DNA from: Smittium mucronatum
Lineage: Eukaryota > Kickxellomycota > Harpellomycetes > Harpellales > Legeriomycetaceae
DNA: 64,000 nt
Assembly: GCA_001953115.1 (NCBI GenBank)
Contig: LSSL01000004.1
Coordinates: 1-64,000 of the forward strand
Direction: 5' to 3'
Each line of letters starts with the position of its first letter. Positions within the stretch are counted from its first letter, which is position 1. Of the stretch, positions 23,619 through 34,821 are shown one piece after another. Both the position numbers and the translations under genes were made by a program. A model generated the notes under the pieces. That model was not told where the DNA came from and made no database searches. It was given only the letters and a program-made list of their open reading frames with translations.

Positions 23619-24030
23619 TTGGAAATAATTTTATATATAATTCTTAAACTTGAAATTTTATTGATTCAAACTTTTATTGAAACTTTTAATTATATTTCTC
23701 AATTCCAAAATATCACATGGTTGGATATTTTGAGGCGTTATGAAGTTTTCCCTAAGCCCCTTCGGCCACTGCGCAAATACCCGTTTACCTATCACCGATT
23801 TATGTTGATTTTTTAAACGCAAGTTGGCTGGGTTTCCTTTTAAACAAACTATCAATAGCTTTATTGCGTCTTTATCCAGAAGCTTTTTAATTATATTGCT
23901 CTTTTAAAACTATCAAACCATAAATCAAATATATAGAATTATCCTTTGGTTTTCCCAAACTTAGGAACAAATACCTCAAATCTCGCAGAGATCTGAGGCA
24001 CTTTATCTCAATTAAATAAAATTTATGGCC
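23619..24030 (-). pseudogene. Decayed coding fragment upstream of the gag-protease relic
   Basis: Two minus-strand frames read like protein: one with KFYLIEIKCLRSLRDLRYL, the other (23658-23855) with GNPANLRLKNQHKSVIGKRV and FAQWPKGLRENFITPQN. Position suggests it is the gag part of the element at 22390-23350, but I recognise no domain. A plus-strand frame over the same bases is also open, so strand is not certain. Confidence 0.4.
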
Positions 24031-27000
24031 TTTGGATTCCTTTTTTTTTTATTTTGGTAATAAACGTAAATCTAAAATCTTAATTTAAAGCAGGACCTAG
24101 AAAATTTGTATATGAATAATTTTCTTCTGAATCGTGAATTTTATCATCTTTTTATAGAAGATGTTTTGTCTTGGATATATTGGTACAGATATTTATTTGG
24201 GCATTATAAATGTATTTAATTGTTGATATACACCGTTTAGTCCGATTTTCTAGAAAAATAATTGGATTAGAACAAAAACTTTCATTACAAATCTCTCTGG
24301 TCGATTCCAAAAGGTATTAGCTCACAATTTCTTTTAAATTGGTATAAAAAATATTAAAATGAATCAAAGTTATTTTAAAACAGTATAAATAACCAAAATT
24401 AAGTAAAAAAGAACTTGACGGTAAATATTAATCACAAATTTTCAAAGTGTGAAAAAATGGTATTATGAAAATTCGCCAATAAATGAAATTTTAAGCAGAA
24501 AATTTTGGAAGTATGAAAAACGGTGAACTGTAAAAAAATGTAGAAGGGATTTTCTGCAGGAAAGCTTGAATTAAAATTTTTGTTTTCTATTTTTCTTCAT
24601 CAAAATTTCAGCCAATAAGACCAAAATTAAATAAAATCTACTCAAAATTTCATATCCATTTTCAAAATCACTTTTTACAAGTATTTTTCATCATCATAAA
24701 AAAAAAGACTTTCTTTATTGGTAATTTTTTTATTAAAAAAATATTCTCCAAAGGGAAACCGTTGGGATCGCAATTTATAAGAACCTATGGTTAATATGGT
24801 TTCGATTTTAGGACATTAAAGATCCTTAAAAATAAATTAAAGGAATAGGATGTTAAAACTATCTTCTTTATGATGAAGCTTGTTTTTTAAAGTCGTACTT
24901 GCTAAATACTCATAAATTTCTCTATAAAATTGGATAAAGATTTTTTTAGCGAGCTTTTTAAACCCCAAAATGTATGGGGTTTTTTTAGTTTAAATATTTT
25001 CAATCTGCGAATTTATAGCCAATGGGTCATAATAATTACGAAACATTAGTTGAGAGAATAATAGAATCTCCAAACATAATAAAATGATTCTATAGGCAAA
25101 ACTGGTGCTTTATTAAAACCTTATGCCACTCTTGTATCTTTATGTGGAAGCCTGGAGTATTAAGCTATTTCCTATATATTTCTTTTGAATAACGCCGCAG
25201 TGTATCAGATGGCTTGATTTAGATTTCCTTAAATATTTTTGACCCGAATTATTTTTTCAAAAAAGAGATATTTCATGTATAATGTATTTGATGACATGTT
25301 AAATTTTTATTGCTAATTTTTCCAAAAGATATATTTTACCTCTAAATAAAATTATAAAAATCAACAGATTATCAAAAAAGAGACCTAATTATATTTTATG
25401 CGACAAATTTAAACCATCAAAATCCAACCGCTAGCAATGAGAATGACTTAATTGCAATAAATATTTTTATATTAGGATTGAAAACTTATATCCCTTTAAA
25501 TAGATGTTTTTTAATTCAAAGAGGTAATTTTAACAAATAAAAAGAAAAAAATAGTACAGTTTATAGGCATCTAACATGGATATTAGATACTAATTAAATC
25601 TGCCTTTAATTATATTTAATCCTTTAAATTATTTCTAGTAATTTTTAATACTCTAAAAAAAAAAACTATATTTGTTATATGGCTTTTAATAATTACTATA
25701 TAAAATTTTTGCCTTTGGAGCCTATTTTTTTAAATAGAAAAATGATAATAAAAAAAATGTAATTTTTTTTGGTGACGGATATAAAATTTTGAGTGGATAG
25801 TATTAAATTTTGGTTTGATTTGTTGTGATTAAGAGTGGATTTTAATTTCTACATTGAAAATTTAGATCTTACACCTGAATATTTGTGCAATATATTTTTT
25901 AATAGTACTGATGACCTTATTTAGGGTTTTAAATAGAAATTAACGGTGAATAAAAATGTATTTATGGAAAATAATTAGCATAATGCCTTTGAAATTTAAT
26001 TATTATCCTAAATAGCGAAAGATAAATAAACAAATGTTAGTTTATGGTTTTCGAAATAAAATTCAAAAACCTTTATTTTGAATAATATAAACAAAAAAAT
26101 CACTTAAATTAACGGGTTTGTAGTGAATACCAAAAGTATTCATCAAAATACGAAAAAAATATTGAATTGTAATACAAAATATCTTCAGAGTTAAATTTCT
26201 AAACTAATTTTCCTCCCTCATAAATTTTATTATTATTTATTATTAATTTATTTGTAATTAGTTTATTTAGCTTTTATATTTATTTCTTGAATTTATATAA
26301 ATAAATAAAAACAGAAAAAAAGACAAAAAACCCAAAAACAAAAACCAAAAACCAAAAACCCAAAACCGGACCCCCTTTTTTTAAAAAAATAATGTTATTT
26401 ATTTCTAATTAATCAAGCTTCTGCTTTTTTTTAATATAATGGATTAACTCGAAATTACAATAAATAAATATTAAAATTTTCAGACATGATTTTGAAAAAA
26501 AATTCTTTTTTCTCCCTACCTTCCTTCTGATTGATATTAAGGTTGTTATTTTTATTTCTAACAATTAGTTATAAAATCAATGCAGATTTATTTTTTATAG
26601 CTTTTTTTGTATTAACAAAATTCATCTTTAAAAAATACTATTAATAATATTATGCAAATAAATATGCCCTCCCCCTTCCTACAAAAAATAAATTAAAAGA
26701 TAGAGATTCCTTTTATACATATTTTTCATGCATATTTTGGGATATATTCAGATTTTAATAGCTATTCAGGTAATGAATAAAGAAATTATCATCAAAGCTA
26801 GTTATGTTGCTGAAATAAAACGGCAAATTTTTAGGACCTACAAATTACCTGTACCCAATTTTTTATATATCCTGGGTATAAAAAATTTGTGATCCCTTTA
26901 TTATTTAATGAATAAACTATGAGTTTCGATATTATCGTAGAGGTTTTAGATGGTCCAATTATCTATTAACTTGTTTTAAATCTTTTTAGAGCGTGTTTGA

Positions 27001-29090
27001 TGGATTTATAGAACATTTAGTACCCCTAAAAACCGTTTTTTTCGAAGGGGGGATTTGAGAAAAATTATCAGTATAATAGCCATTAAATTGAAAAATTACC
27101 ATTTTTGAACAAAAATATTTAAAAAATATTTAAAAATTGCAGAATGTCGATCATATGAATCCTAAAAACATCAAAATAAATTAACTCACTCATAAATTTT
27201 TGGATTTTCACCATGCCATAAATATTCTTAGAAAAATAAAACCAGATGTAAAAATTTAAAACAGATATCACATTATCTAATTTTCATTAATGGCTTTGGA
27301 TATCTAAAGTAGTCTATATTTATTATTTAATTCAAAAAAAGTTATGGGAAAAGGATAGATTTCTAGTTGTGATCCATTACAAAAATAAAATCTACTGGAT
27401 AAAAACCTCTTATAAATTTAAATTAGTATTCTGAATTAAAATTAAAGGCATATGATAATTCATAACATTATTTTATAAGTTATCAAAAATTTAATATATC
27501 CCAATTGAAAAGAATAATCCATAAAATTAGCTTCGGTGTTATTATTCACTGAAGAATTTTGATGGCGCTGGAATTAAAAAAACATCATTTTATTTTATTT
27601 TACATGAATTTATGCACTTTTTCCTCTAAATAGTATAGAGCCTGAATATATTTATCCAAATAATCAAATTTAGACCATCTCTATTGAAAATATACTTAGG
27701 TAGAATTATGTTAATTATAGAGGATTTAAATTTAAAATTTTGCATTGGGTATGGAAATTTTTTCCGCTAGTGACTTGGATTAATAAATTATTTTTGAGTA
27801 TCATATTATTAATGGTCAAACTAATGGAAAATTTACCCACTTTAATATATATTTTTCAGATATATATTTTTTCATATATATTTTCCAATTGTTTTGAGAC
27901 TTTGATTCTCATTTTTGAGAATTTTTTTTGGTTTTCTCGAAAATTTAAAGAAGAAATGTTTGATAAAATGAAAAGATTGCCCAATAGAGAACAAAATTAC
28001 TATTATTTACTTTATATGAGTCACACAGTCACCAAAAAAATCTTTACAAAACATATTTAAATATTTAAAAACATGTCTTGTAAACAAAATAAATGTAAAC
28101 TGATAAAATATGATGAAAGTTGAAACAAAATTATGTAAAATGATACAAAATCCACAATATGATACAAAATCAAGCTATTAGAGAAATTTACGCCAAAAAA
28201 AATTATTTAGAACAAAAAAGGGTTGGTTTTTTTTTCTGTTGGACACAATTTACTGAATTTGTCTCTATGGGACAAAAAGTCAAAAATCAAAAATTAACAT
28301 TCTAAAAAAATACAATTAGGTTTAAATATTACGATAGCTATTTTTTGATGTAATTTACTAGAAAAAAGTGAAAATAAATTAAAATCTTATTTGAATATTA
28401 GATCTTTTCTTATTTTTTTTATTTTGCACTTCTACTAATCTTTCCCTCGTCTATTTATTTACTTTATCTTTTGTATTTTTTCGTTCTATTTTCTATTTTC
28501 TCGTTTCTTCTTGTTTCTGGCTTACTGCTTACTGCTCCAATCTTATCATACTCAAAAATAATTGTTGATTATACGCTAAAAATTTAAAAACCATAACTGG
28601 ATTTAATTTATTTAACTTAATCCATTTTTATTTTTTTATACTTAGTCTTCAAATAAATATGTATCTCAAGCTGTATGTAACCAATTCGTGATACAAAAAA
28701 AAACAAAGTTCGGAAAATAAGAAATATTATATAAGTTATTTTCTGTATATGTACTCATTTTATATACTTTGGGAAAATATATAAATTTATCCGAAGTTTT
28801 TATAAATATAAAAAGGAATTTTTTATTTCATTTGTCTTAAACTATATATATTCAAAATTTACTGGTGTTTTATGAATTAAAAAAATCAAAATTTGGGTGC
28901 AGTGAACGGATTATTCATAGAAATGCAAGAAGTAATTGTTTAAGTTTTTAATTATTTTTTATGTCAAATATATTTTCAATTTTATTGAAGGGATATCAAG
29001 AGGGCGTTTTTAATGATAAATTCAGATGCTGTAATTGAAACATCCCAACTTCAATAGATTTAAATATTTAGATTTATTTTTAAATAAATT
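24031..29090. other. Gene-free A+T-rich stretch
   Basis: Five kilobases with no supported gene. It contains long A and T homopolymers, R2-like motifs near 24606 and 25017, an A/C-rich tract at 26301-26378 and a pyrimidine-rich stretch at about 28400-28545. The open frame at 27740-28060 (+) is Phe/Ile/Leu-rich and looks like a chance frame. Confidence 0.6.
26301..26378. repeat. A/C-rich low-complexity tract
   Basis: An irregular array of AAAAACC and AAAACCC units (for example AAAAACCAAAAACCCAAAAC) ends in CCGGACCCCC and then flips to a T run. It is distinct from the surrounding A/T-only sequence. It could be a decayed microsatellite or a retroposon tail. I see no exact telomere repeat. Confidence 0.6.
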
Positions 29091-29094
29091 ATGA

Positions 29095-30130
29095 AATATG
29101 TGTTAAAAGAAAATCTTCTATGTTTTCGTTTATTATTGGCGTTTTGAGAAAAAAATTTAAATGTTTTTTAGTCTTACTCTTGCTCTTTTTTGATAAAAAA
29201 ATCGAGTTTATAACGTCATAATTTCCACTCATTTTCAAAAAATTGTAGACGTGGTAGCATTTTTTATGTTCGAATAATTCATAACAGCCGCAGAAAACGT
29301 CGTACCATGCTAATAAATTTATCCCAATAGTTAGTGAAAAATTATTTGTGAATTTATTAATAATCTCAAAAGCTGGGATATTCTTCTTTAAGATATTTGA
29401 TTTGTATTACTTGAATCCTTCTTTAGTTAGAGGTGAATCTGAAACTATAAAATCTGTCATTTTTCATCGGCCAAAATATTATGAAAATTTACTATTGCTC
29501 CATCATCGATAAAATTTGGTTTATTATGCTTTGGAATAGCGTATTTTGGTTTTCTTTCTAAACTTACATCATATATTATATGCTTGCTCAGGGCTACAAA
29601 TTCAGTTTTTATTTTCTTATTACAGTTCGATTATGACTTTTATAATCGAATCGAATTAATTGAGACGGTTTTTAATACTTGGAATAAATATATTACATTC
29701 TTCAAACCAAGTGCCATTTATTTGAACTTTTTTTTATCAAAGCAGTCATAAAAATAGTCAGCTCCGTTGATATTTGAAATTTTAGACAAAAAAAAATACT
29801 ATCCGGAATTCTCTTCGATATAAAAAAGTTGAAACTTTTTTATTTCAGATAAAATTTCTTCTTTCATTTCTGAATCAAAATATTTAAGTCTCTTCTCTAT
29901 TTATTTACAAAAATAAGAACAGAAGTGCAATCCGGCGCAAAAAGGGGTCAGTTTTTTTTAAAAATTTATTATCGATGGGAATATATTCGCGATTAAATGT
30001 ATTGGATTTAATTGACATCTCTGAGATTCAATTTCTATGAGGATACTGAAAAATTACCAGAATTATGTTTTATATGATTAATTTGCTGCGATAACAATCT
30101 CTTTCAGTAAAAAAATTCCGTTTTCATCAC
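29095..30130 (-). pseudogene. Decayed coding sequence of unknown family
   Basis: Minus-strand translation gives a series of protein-like segments separated by stops and frameshifts. In order they include GHLVIAIFLSDENGIFLLKE (about 30100), KRLKYFDSEMKEEILSEIKK and NINGADYFYDCFDKKKF (about 29740-29890), then GTWFEECNIFIPSIKNRLN, RKPKYAIPKHNKPNFIDDGA (about 29510-29560) and MTDFIVSDSPLTKEGF. Last is a frame of about 95 codons from roughly 29395 down to 29095 with WYDVFCGCYELFEHKKCYH. The G+C level and amino-acid make-up differ from random frames nearby. I recognise no domain. A transposon-encoded protein is most likely, given the setting. Confidence 0.5.
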
Positions 30131-31084
30131 TTAAAAAAATAGCTATTACAAGATGGCCGAGGTAAATAGGTCGATATATTGTGTCAGTGTGAATATTTTT
30201 AGAAAATTTCACTAAAATTAAAGGATATTTTGAAATAATAAAGATATTAGTATCACCTAAAATACTCTCAAAATAAATATAGGAAAAATGTAATTTTAAC
30301 TTACCCGAGTCTAATAAAATATTAAAAACATATAATCCTCTAATATATCTGTTTTTTTATGTCTATATCTTTATTTAGATACTTATCGATCAAGTTTGTT
30401 GTTATTTCTGGCATTTTTTTTTCTTCTAAAGTTTGAAAGTACTATATATATATATTTTTATTTGGAATTATAATATATTTGAATGAAAAATTCTGTTAGA
30501 TTTTCCACGGTATGTTTACTACTTCATTATTTAATGTAATTACCAAACTCTTATAATTTGCCTCTAGTGGTAATAAAATAAATTTTCTGTTATGATTGCA
30601 GATATTAAATATTTTATTTATTCCATTATCGCACTCATACAAATTTTTAATAGCAGTTCATAACGTATATTTTTTATTTTTTTAACAGAAATTTTATTGA
30701 AGATAGTGTTTTAGTTTTCATCTCGTTAAAATTTTAAAATTCGAGAGAAATGTTTTGTTTTTGGTATTTAGTGTATTAGGGTAGATTTTTCAATCAAATC
30801 TCATCTTTATTACAAAAAAGGCCTTATGAGATAAATATTTAATAAAGCGAATATATTATCGGGAATTCTCAAAATGAAAAATAATCGAATTCCTTGTGAT
30901 ATTTTAACACTAGTCTTCTTTATTAATATATATATATATATAGAAACTGTAAATATCGATTTTTAGATGTTTTATCCAATAGAATTAAATTCAATAAATC
31001 ATGTCCAATAGAAATAAAATCAGAACTTTTTGTGTTGTTCTACATAATTTTGTCCGGTGCATATTTTCCTAATGACTTGATTTC

Positions 31085-31160
31085 GTATTAAAGTGGTAGA
31101 GAGCGCGTTTTTTTCCCAAGTGAAACACGCCAAATTTATGGTTCGAGAGTTTTATTCGGC
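31085..31160 (+). other. tRNA-like remnant (A box and B box)
   Basis: AGTGGTAGAGAGCGCG resembles the D-arm/A-box of eukaryotic tRNAs, TTTCCCAAG resembles an anticodon loop (CCC would be Gly), and ATGGTTCGAGAG resembles a B box, at roughly correct spacing. The acceptor ends and anticodon stem do not pair well, so this is a degenerate tRNA gene or the tRNA-derived head of a SINE, not a functional tRNA. Confidence 0.4.
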
Positions 31161-31375
31161 TTAAGAACTGTTTTAATCACTTTATAGTTTATTACTATAG
31201 CTGTTTTAGTTTTTCTCGTTTTTCTTATTATAACTATTATATATTTTTCAATAGTAGTTTTACCAGTCTTAGTTCTGGTCTTTTTAGTAGTTTATTATTT
31301 TATTTACTTTTGTGGTCTGGTATCATTATCCGTTAGACCAGTTTATTAGTTATAGTTTTCTTTTATTTTTTCTTA

Positions 31376-31975
31376 GTGAAGGAAATAGCTTATATAGTGC
31401 TATGTGCATGGTTATGCGCAACCATGGGTTGTTCAAGTCTGATGCTTATCTTTATGGATTTTCCCCAGAGTTTGACGCTTGGTGAGAGGTGGCGGACTTT
31501 AGAGATAGCGATGCTTCTGCGTCCGTATTTTTTGAAGTCCCCGCACCCGGCGATGAATTAGATCCATCAGTTAATTTGGCAGGAGAGCCAGTTATATAAG
31601 ATATTATATCTTATTTACCGGGAAATTCATTAAGTTCAGGTCCCAGCCCCTCCAGAATGGTCATGGCCTGTTATTCCTGCCGTTGTGGCTATAAAAGCAC
31701 CTGGATTTGTTATTAAAATGAGCAATGGGCGAAGTGCAGATATGGTGCGTAAGGGATTAATCCTGTCCTAAGGTCTCAGCTGGTTGATGGCAATAAATAC
31801 ACTGATAATAATTCTTTTAGCGCTGCCTCATCTCCGGAAGCACAGCAACAGTTTCGACGCGAAAATTTATACCGGTCTAACCGATATAGAGAATTCAATT
31901 ATAACAGTATCTAATGCCTTATTTTGTATTATTTTGTTTAGTTTTATATCCGCTTATTTGCAAGCCCGGTAATTA
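31376..31975 (+). pseudogene. GC-rich decayed coding patch
   Basis: This stands out as clearly richer in G+C than its flanks. The plus-strand frame starting at 31381 reads GNSLYSAMCMVMRNHGLFKS, then YGFSPEFDAW, a stop, SASVFFEVPAPGDELDPSV and a stop. It continues with MACYSCRCGYKSTWICY, a cysteine pattern close to but not matching a gag zinc knuckle. Further on one frame gives ASSPEAQQQFRRENLYRSNR. The order (globular part, Pro-rich linker, knuckle-like Cys cluster, basic polar tail) is compatible with a retroelement gag, but I cannot assign it. Confidence 0.45.
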
Positions 31976-32283
31976 TTATATTGAATTTATTAAGAAAAAA
32001 AACTCCTTAGAAAAGCTTTTAGTTCTATTAATTTTTTTTAAAATAAATTGGGTATGCTTATTTAGTTAGATTTTATGATAGATGAAAATAAGTAATTGTA
32101 ATTCTAACCCAACTTATTGGGTCCTGAATAAATACTTTCTAGATTAAATAAAGGTATCGTTTAACCTCAAATTTTTAGTATGAGGGCTATTTGCAAAATG
32201 TTTTTAGGCGAAATTTCATAGAACCGTTTTAAAGATTTCATAATGTTTTATCGAATAATTTTAATTTACTATTTTTTTCCCTT
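31976..32283. other. Intergenic spacer
   Basis: Short A+T-rich stretch between the GC-rich patch and the first of two MITEs. Nothing else seen. Confidence 0.6.
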
Positions 32284-32455
32284 TTAACCCTTTCCAGGCC
32301 CAAGTTTATGCCTCGCACCTATTTGAGTATATTTTCTATCCTAATTGGCTCAAAAATATGACCAGCTAAATGTTATTCAAATAAAATTAAACTAATAATA
32401 ACATTGAACAAAAAGTGCAAGATATTTTTTGCACGATTTCCCCTGAAAGGGTTAA
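32284..32455 (+). mobile_element. TTAA-flanked MITE, copy A (piggyBac-like ends)
   Basis: A 172-bp unit from TTAA (32284-32287) to TTAA (32452-32455). The ends are CCCTTTCCAGGCCC and, inverted, CCCTTTCAGGGG. The best-preserved copy: both target-site tetranucleotides are intact. Its left end aligns with the inverted right end of the copy at 33179-33348 (shared pattern CCCTTTCyAGGyCCAArTTTrTGCC), so the two lie in opposite orientation. A hairpin GTGCAA...TTGCAC lies at 32415-32434. No coding capacity. Confidence 0.8.
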
Positions 32456-33178
32456 ATTGGATTTAAATATTTTTGATTCAAATTCACAAAATTTAAGTCT
32501 ATTGGACATTTTGTAAAATCTTATTTACACTTTTTTGATTTTCCGCGAAAAGGTAAAAATTAATTTGTGATAAACAAGCATGTAATTTTTATATGACACT
32601 AACAACGAATTTATTAAAAATGACTTCCCAAATCTGGAATAAATATGGTTTATAGTTTAATTTTTCATATCATAGAAAGAGTTATAGCAAATATAAAAAT
32701 TTTCATAACTTTATGCTTGCATAGTTAAAATCCAACCCCGGGATTTTTAAAATTTCTTTATCAATAAATTTCAACCCCTTTATTAAAAACCAAATAATAT
32801 TAAACAATAAAGAAAGTAAAGAATCTTATAAATAATGATATTTAATATTTAAACCATCAGCATGAGATTATTGGTTATATCATAGTGATAGCTTAGACTA
32901 TGTTCTGAATGAAGCTAATTAAAAGTGATTAGGTTGGCTCACAAATTTAAAATTAAAGGCTAAGCTTAATGTGTTTTCCTTATAATTAATAACCGTTCAA
33001 ATTTAAGATAATAATGATCCAACTTGAATTTGCATTTTAACGCATAAGCCTTCTTTCATTTACTGACTACTTTAGCCCGCTGATCAAAGCTAACTATTTT
33101 TCATAGTTTCTTTGATAAATTCGAATAAATGATAAACTTTGGATAAAAACACATCGTACCTAACTATCACTTTGCAAT

Positions 33179-33348
33179 TTAGCCCTTCCAGGATGATAAC
33201 GCAAAGAATGGTCCTATCTTTTAGTTCAACCATACCACTAAATACAAAGGACTTGTATTCTATTGGATAGACCAGGAGGTTAGGAAAATTAGAATTGTAA
33301 AATACACAAATAGAAGTTTGGCACAAATTTGGACCTAGAAAGGGTTAA
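33179..33348 (-). mobile_element. TTAA-flanked MITE, copy B (piggyBac-like ends)
   Basis: A 170-bp unit with TTAG (a mutated TTAA) then CCCTTCCAGG at the left and CCTAGAAAGGG then TTAA (33345-33348) at the right. Its two ends align with the two ends of copy A when inverted, while the middle is diverged. A short minus-strand ORF over it (33090-33326) extends outside the unit and is not supported as a gene. Confidence 0.8.
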
Positions 33349-34821
33349 AGGCGATGAAGGTAAAAATGAGGAAGTTGTAATTGATCAATTGATACTACCA
33401 GTTTTTTGGGGGTTTGCAATACTCATTCATATCCCGCCCCCCTACCCAGTTTATGCTATTCGTAACTTTAAAAACAGTACTACAGTGCGCAAATAAAATC
33501 AAACAAATAAAATTTGATCACATATCAAATAATTATACTATGGATGGTGCTTAAAAAATAATCCACAATAAAAGGGTAAATCTAAATCAGTTTTTTAAAA
33601 ACTGTATTTACTTTTCTTTAATTTTTATATCTAATTCCTATGTTTTTTTTTTTTAAATCTGATATGTTTTTAGTTTTCCTGTAACTAATTAAACTTTTTT
33701 CGGAATTGATTTTACTTTTTCCGAATTCGATCATGGGAGAGTGCGTATCAATTCGAACAATTAACCAATGGTTATTTATTATACTTGATAAAAATGAAAA
33801 AATCACTGTTAATATTGGCTGAAAAATAATATATAATTTAACCTGCCTCGTCAAAGAGTTATTATCAGATTTATTGAAAATTCATTGGTGCGTATTACAG
33901 TCAAACGGATATAACAGTGACAGATTTTCTAATTAGATGATGTCCGATCAGCCTAATTGTTCAAAAATGTATATCATTGGATGATATTTATGGTACTTTC
34001 TGCTTATTGTGCTGACATTTACGATTTTTATTTAATATAGAATTTATCTATTGTTAACATAACGTAATTATATTTTATAGATCACATTATCTTATAATAA
34101 GACCTATAGAATCCATTTGAGAAATAAGTCAATTGATTAATCCTCGGACTAAAAGCGCAAAATACCATTTATTTTTCAGCCGATACTAAAATTCAAGCAT
34201 CTAATAATAGAATATTATTGGGTGTATAGTTAAATAATAAAGGGGAATTGTGAACGCACAAATAGGATTTAAAGCTAATTTAAACCTCGAAAAGGCTAAG
34301 GCGATTATTATGAAAACTGGATTCACTCTTTTTATATGGATGGTTCATATGGCTGAAAGCTTCTGTGTTTTTATTATAGAGCGAACCTAAAGGAAAGGGT
34401 TGGCGAATGGGGCTGAAGAGATGTTAAAAAAAACTAAAATAGCCAATGTTTAAAGAAAAACAAAAGTCAATGATGATCACATATTTTTTTATCGCGTAAA
34501 TTTACGTTGAGGATGTTTCATTAATGATTATTGTCTTTTCCTGTTACTGTTCATGTACATATGAGTTCTGATAAATCATTTCCGAACTTTATAGTATTTT
34601 CTCTTAATATTACTACATATATCAATGAAAGTGTTTTAAGTATATGCTGAGCATATTTTCATAAAAATTTAATATATCTTTATCCCAATTGTGTTTAAAT
34701 AACTATTTTCTTCTTATCGATCTAGTGAAACCTTTCTTTTATTCAAATAACACACCAATCATTTTTTTTTCAACATAAAATTCGTATCCCCTCTTTTTTT
34801 GTTTTTTGGTAATCAAATATA
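33349..34821. other. Intergenic region upstream of the Cdc11/Nud1-like gene
   Basis: No gene seen. The last 100 bp before the start at 34822 are pyrimidine-rich with T runs (for example CCCCTCTTTTTTTG), plausible core-promoter or leader sequence for a fungal gene. An in-frame stop precedes the start codon. Confidence 0.6.

Noticed and set aside
27740..28060. Plus-strand 106-codon ORF
   Set aside because: Phe/Ile/Leu-rich, in extreme A+T sequence, with no motif or neighbour support.
31085..31160. Functional tRNA-Gly(CCC)
   Set aside because: The acceptor stem and anticodon stem do not pair adequately, so only a remnant is claimed.
33090..33326. Minus-strand 78-codon ORF
   Set aside because: It overlaps most of MITE copy B and continues beyond it, so it is not a coherent gene.
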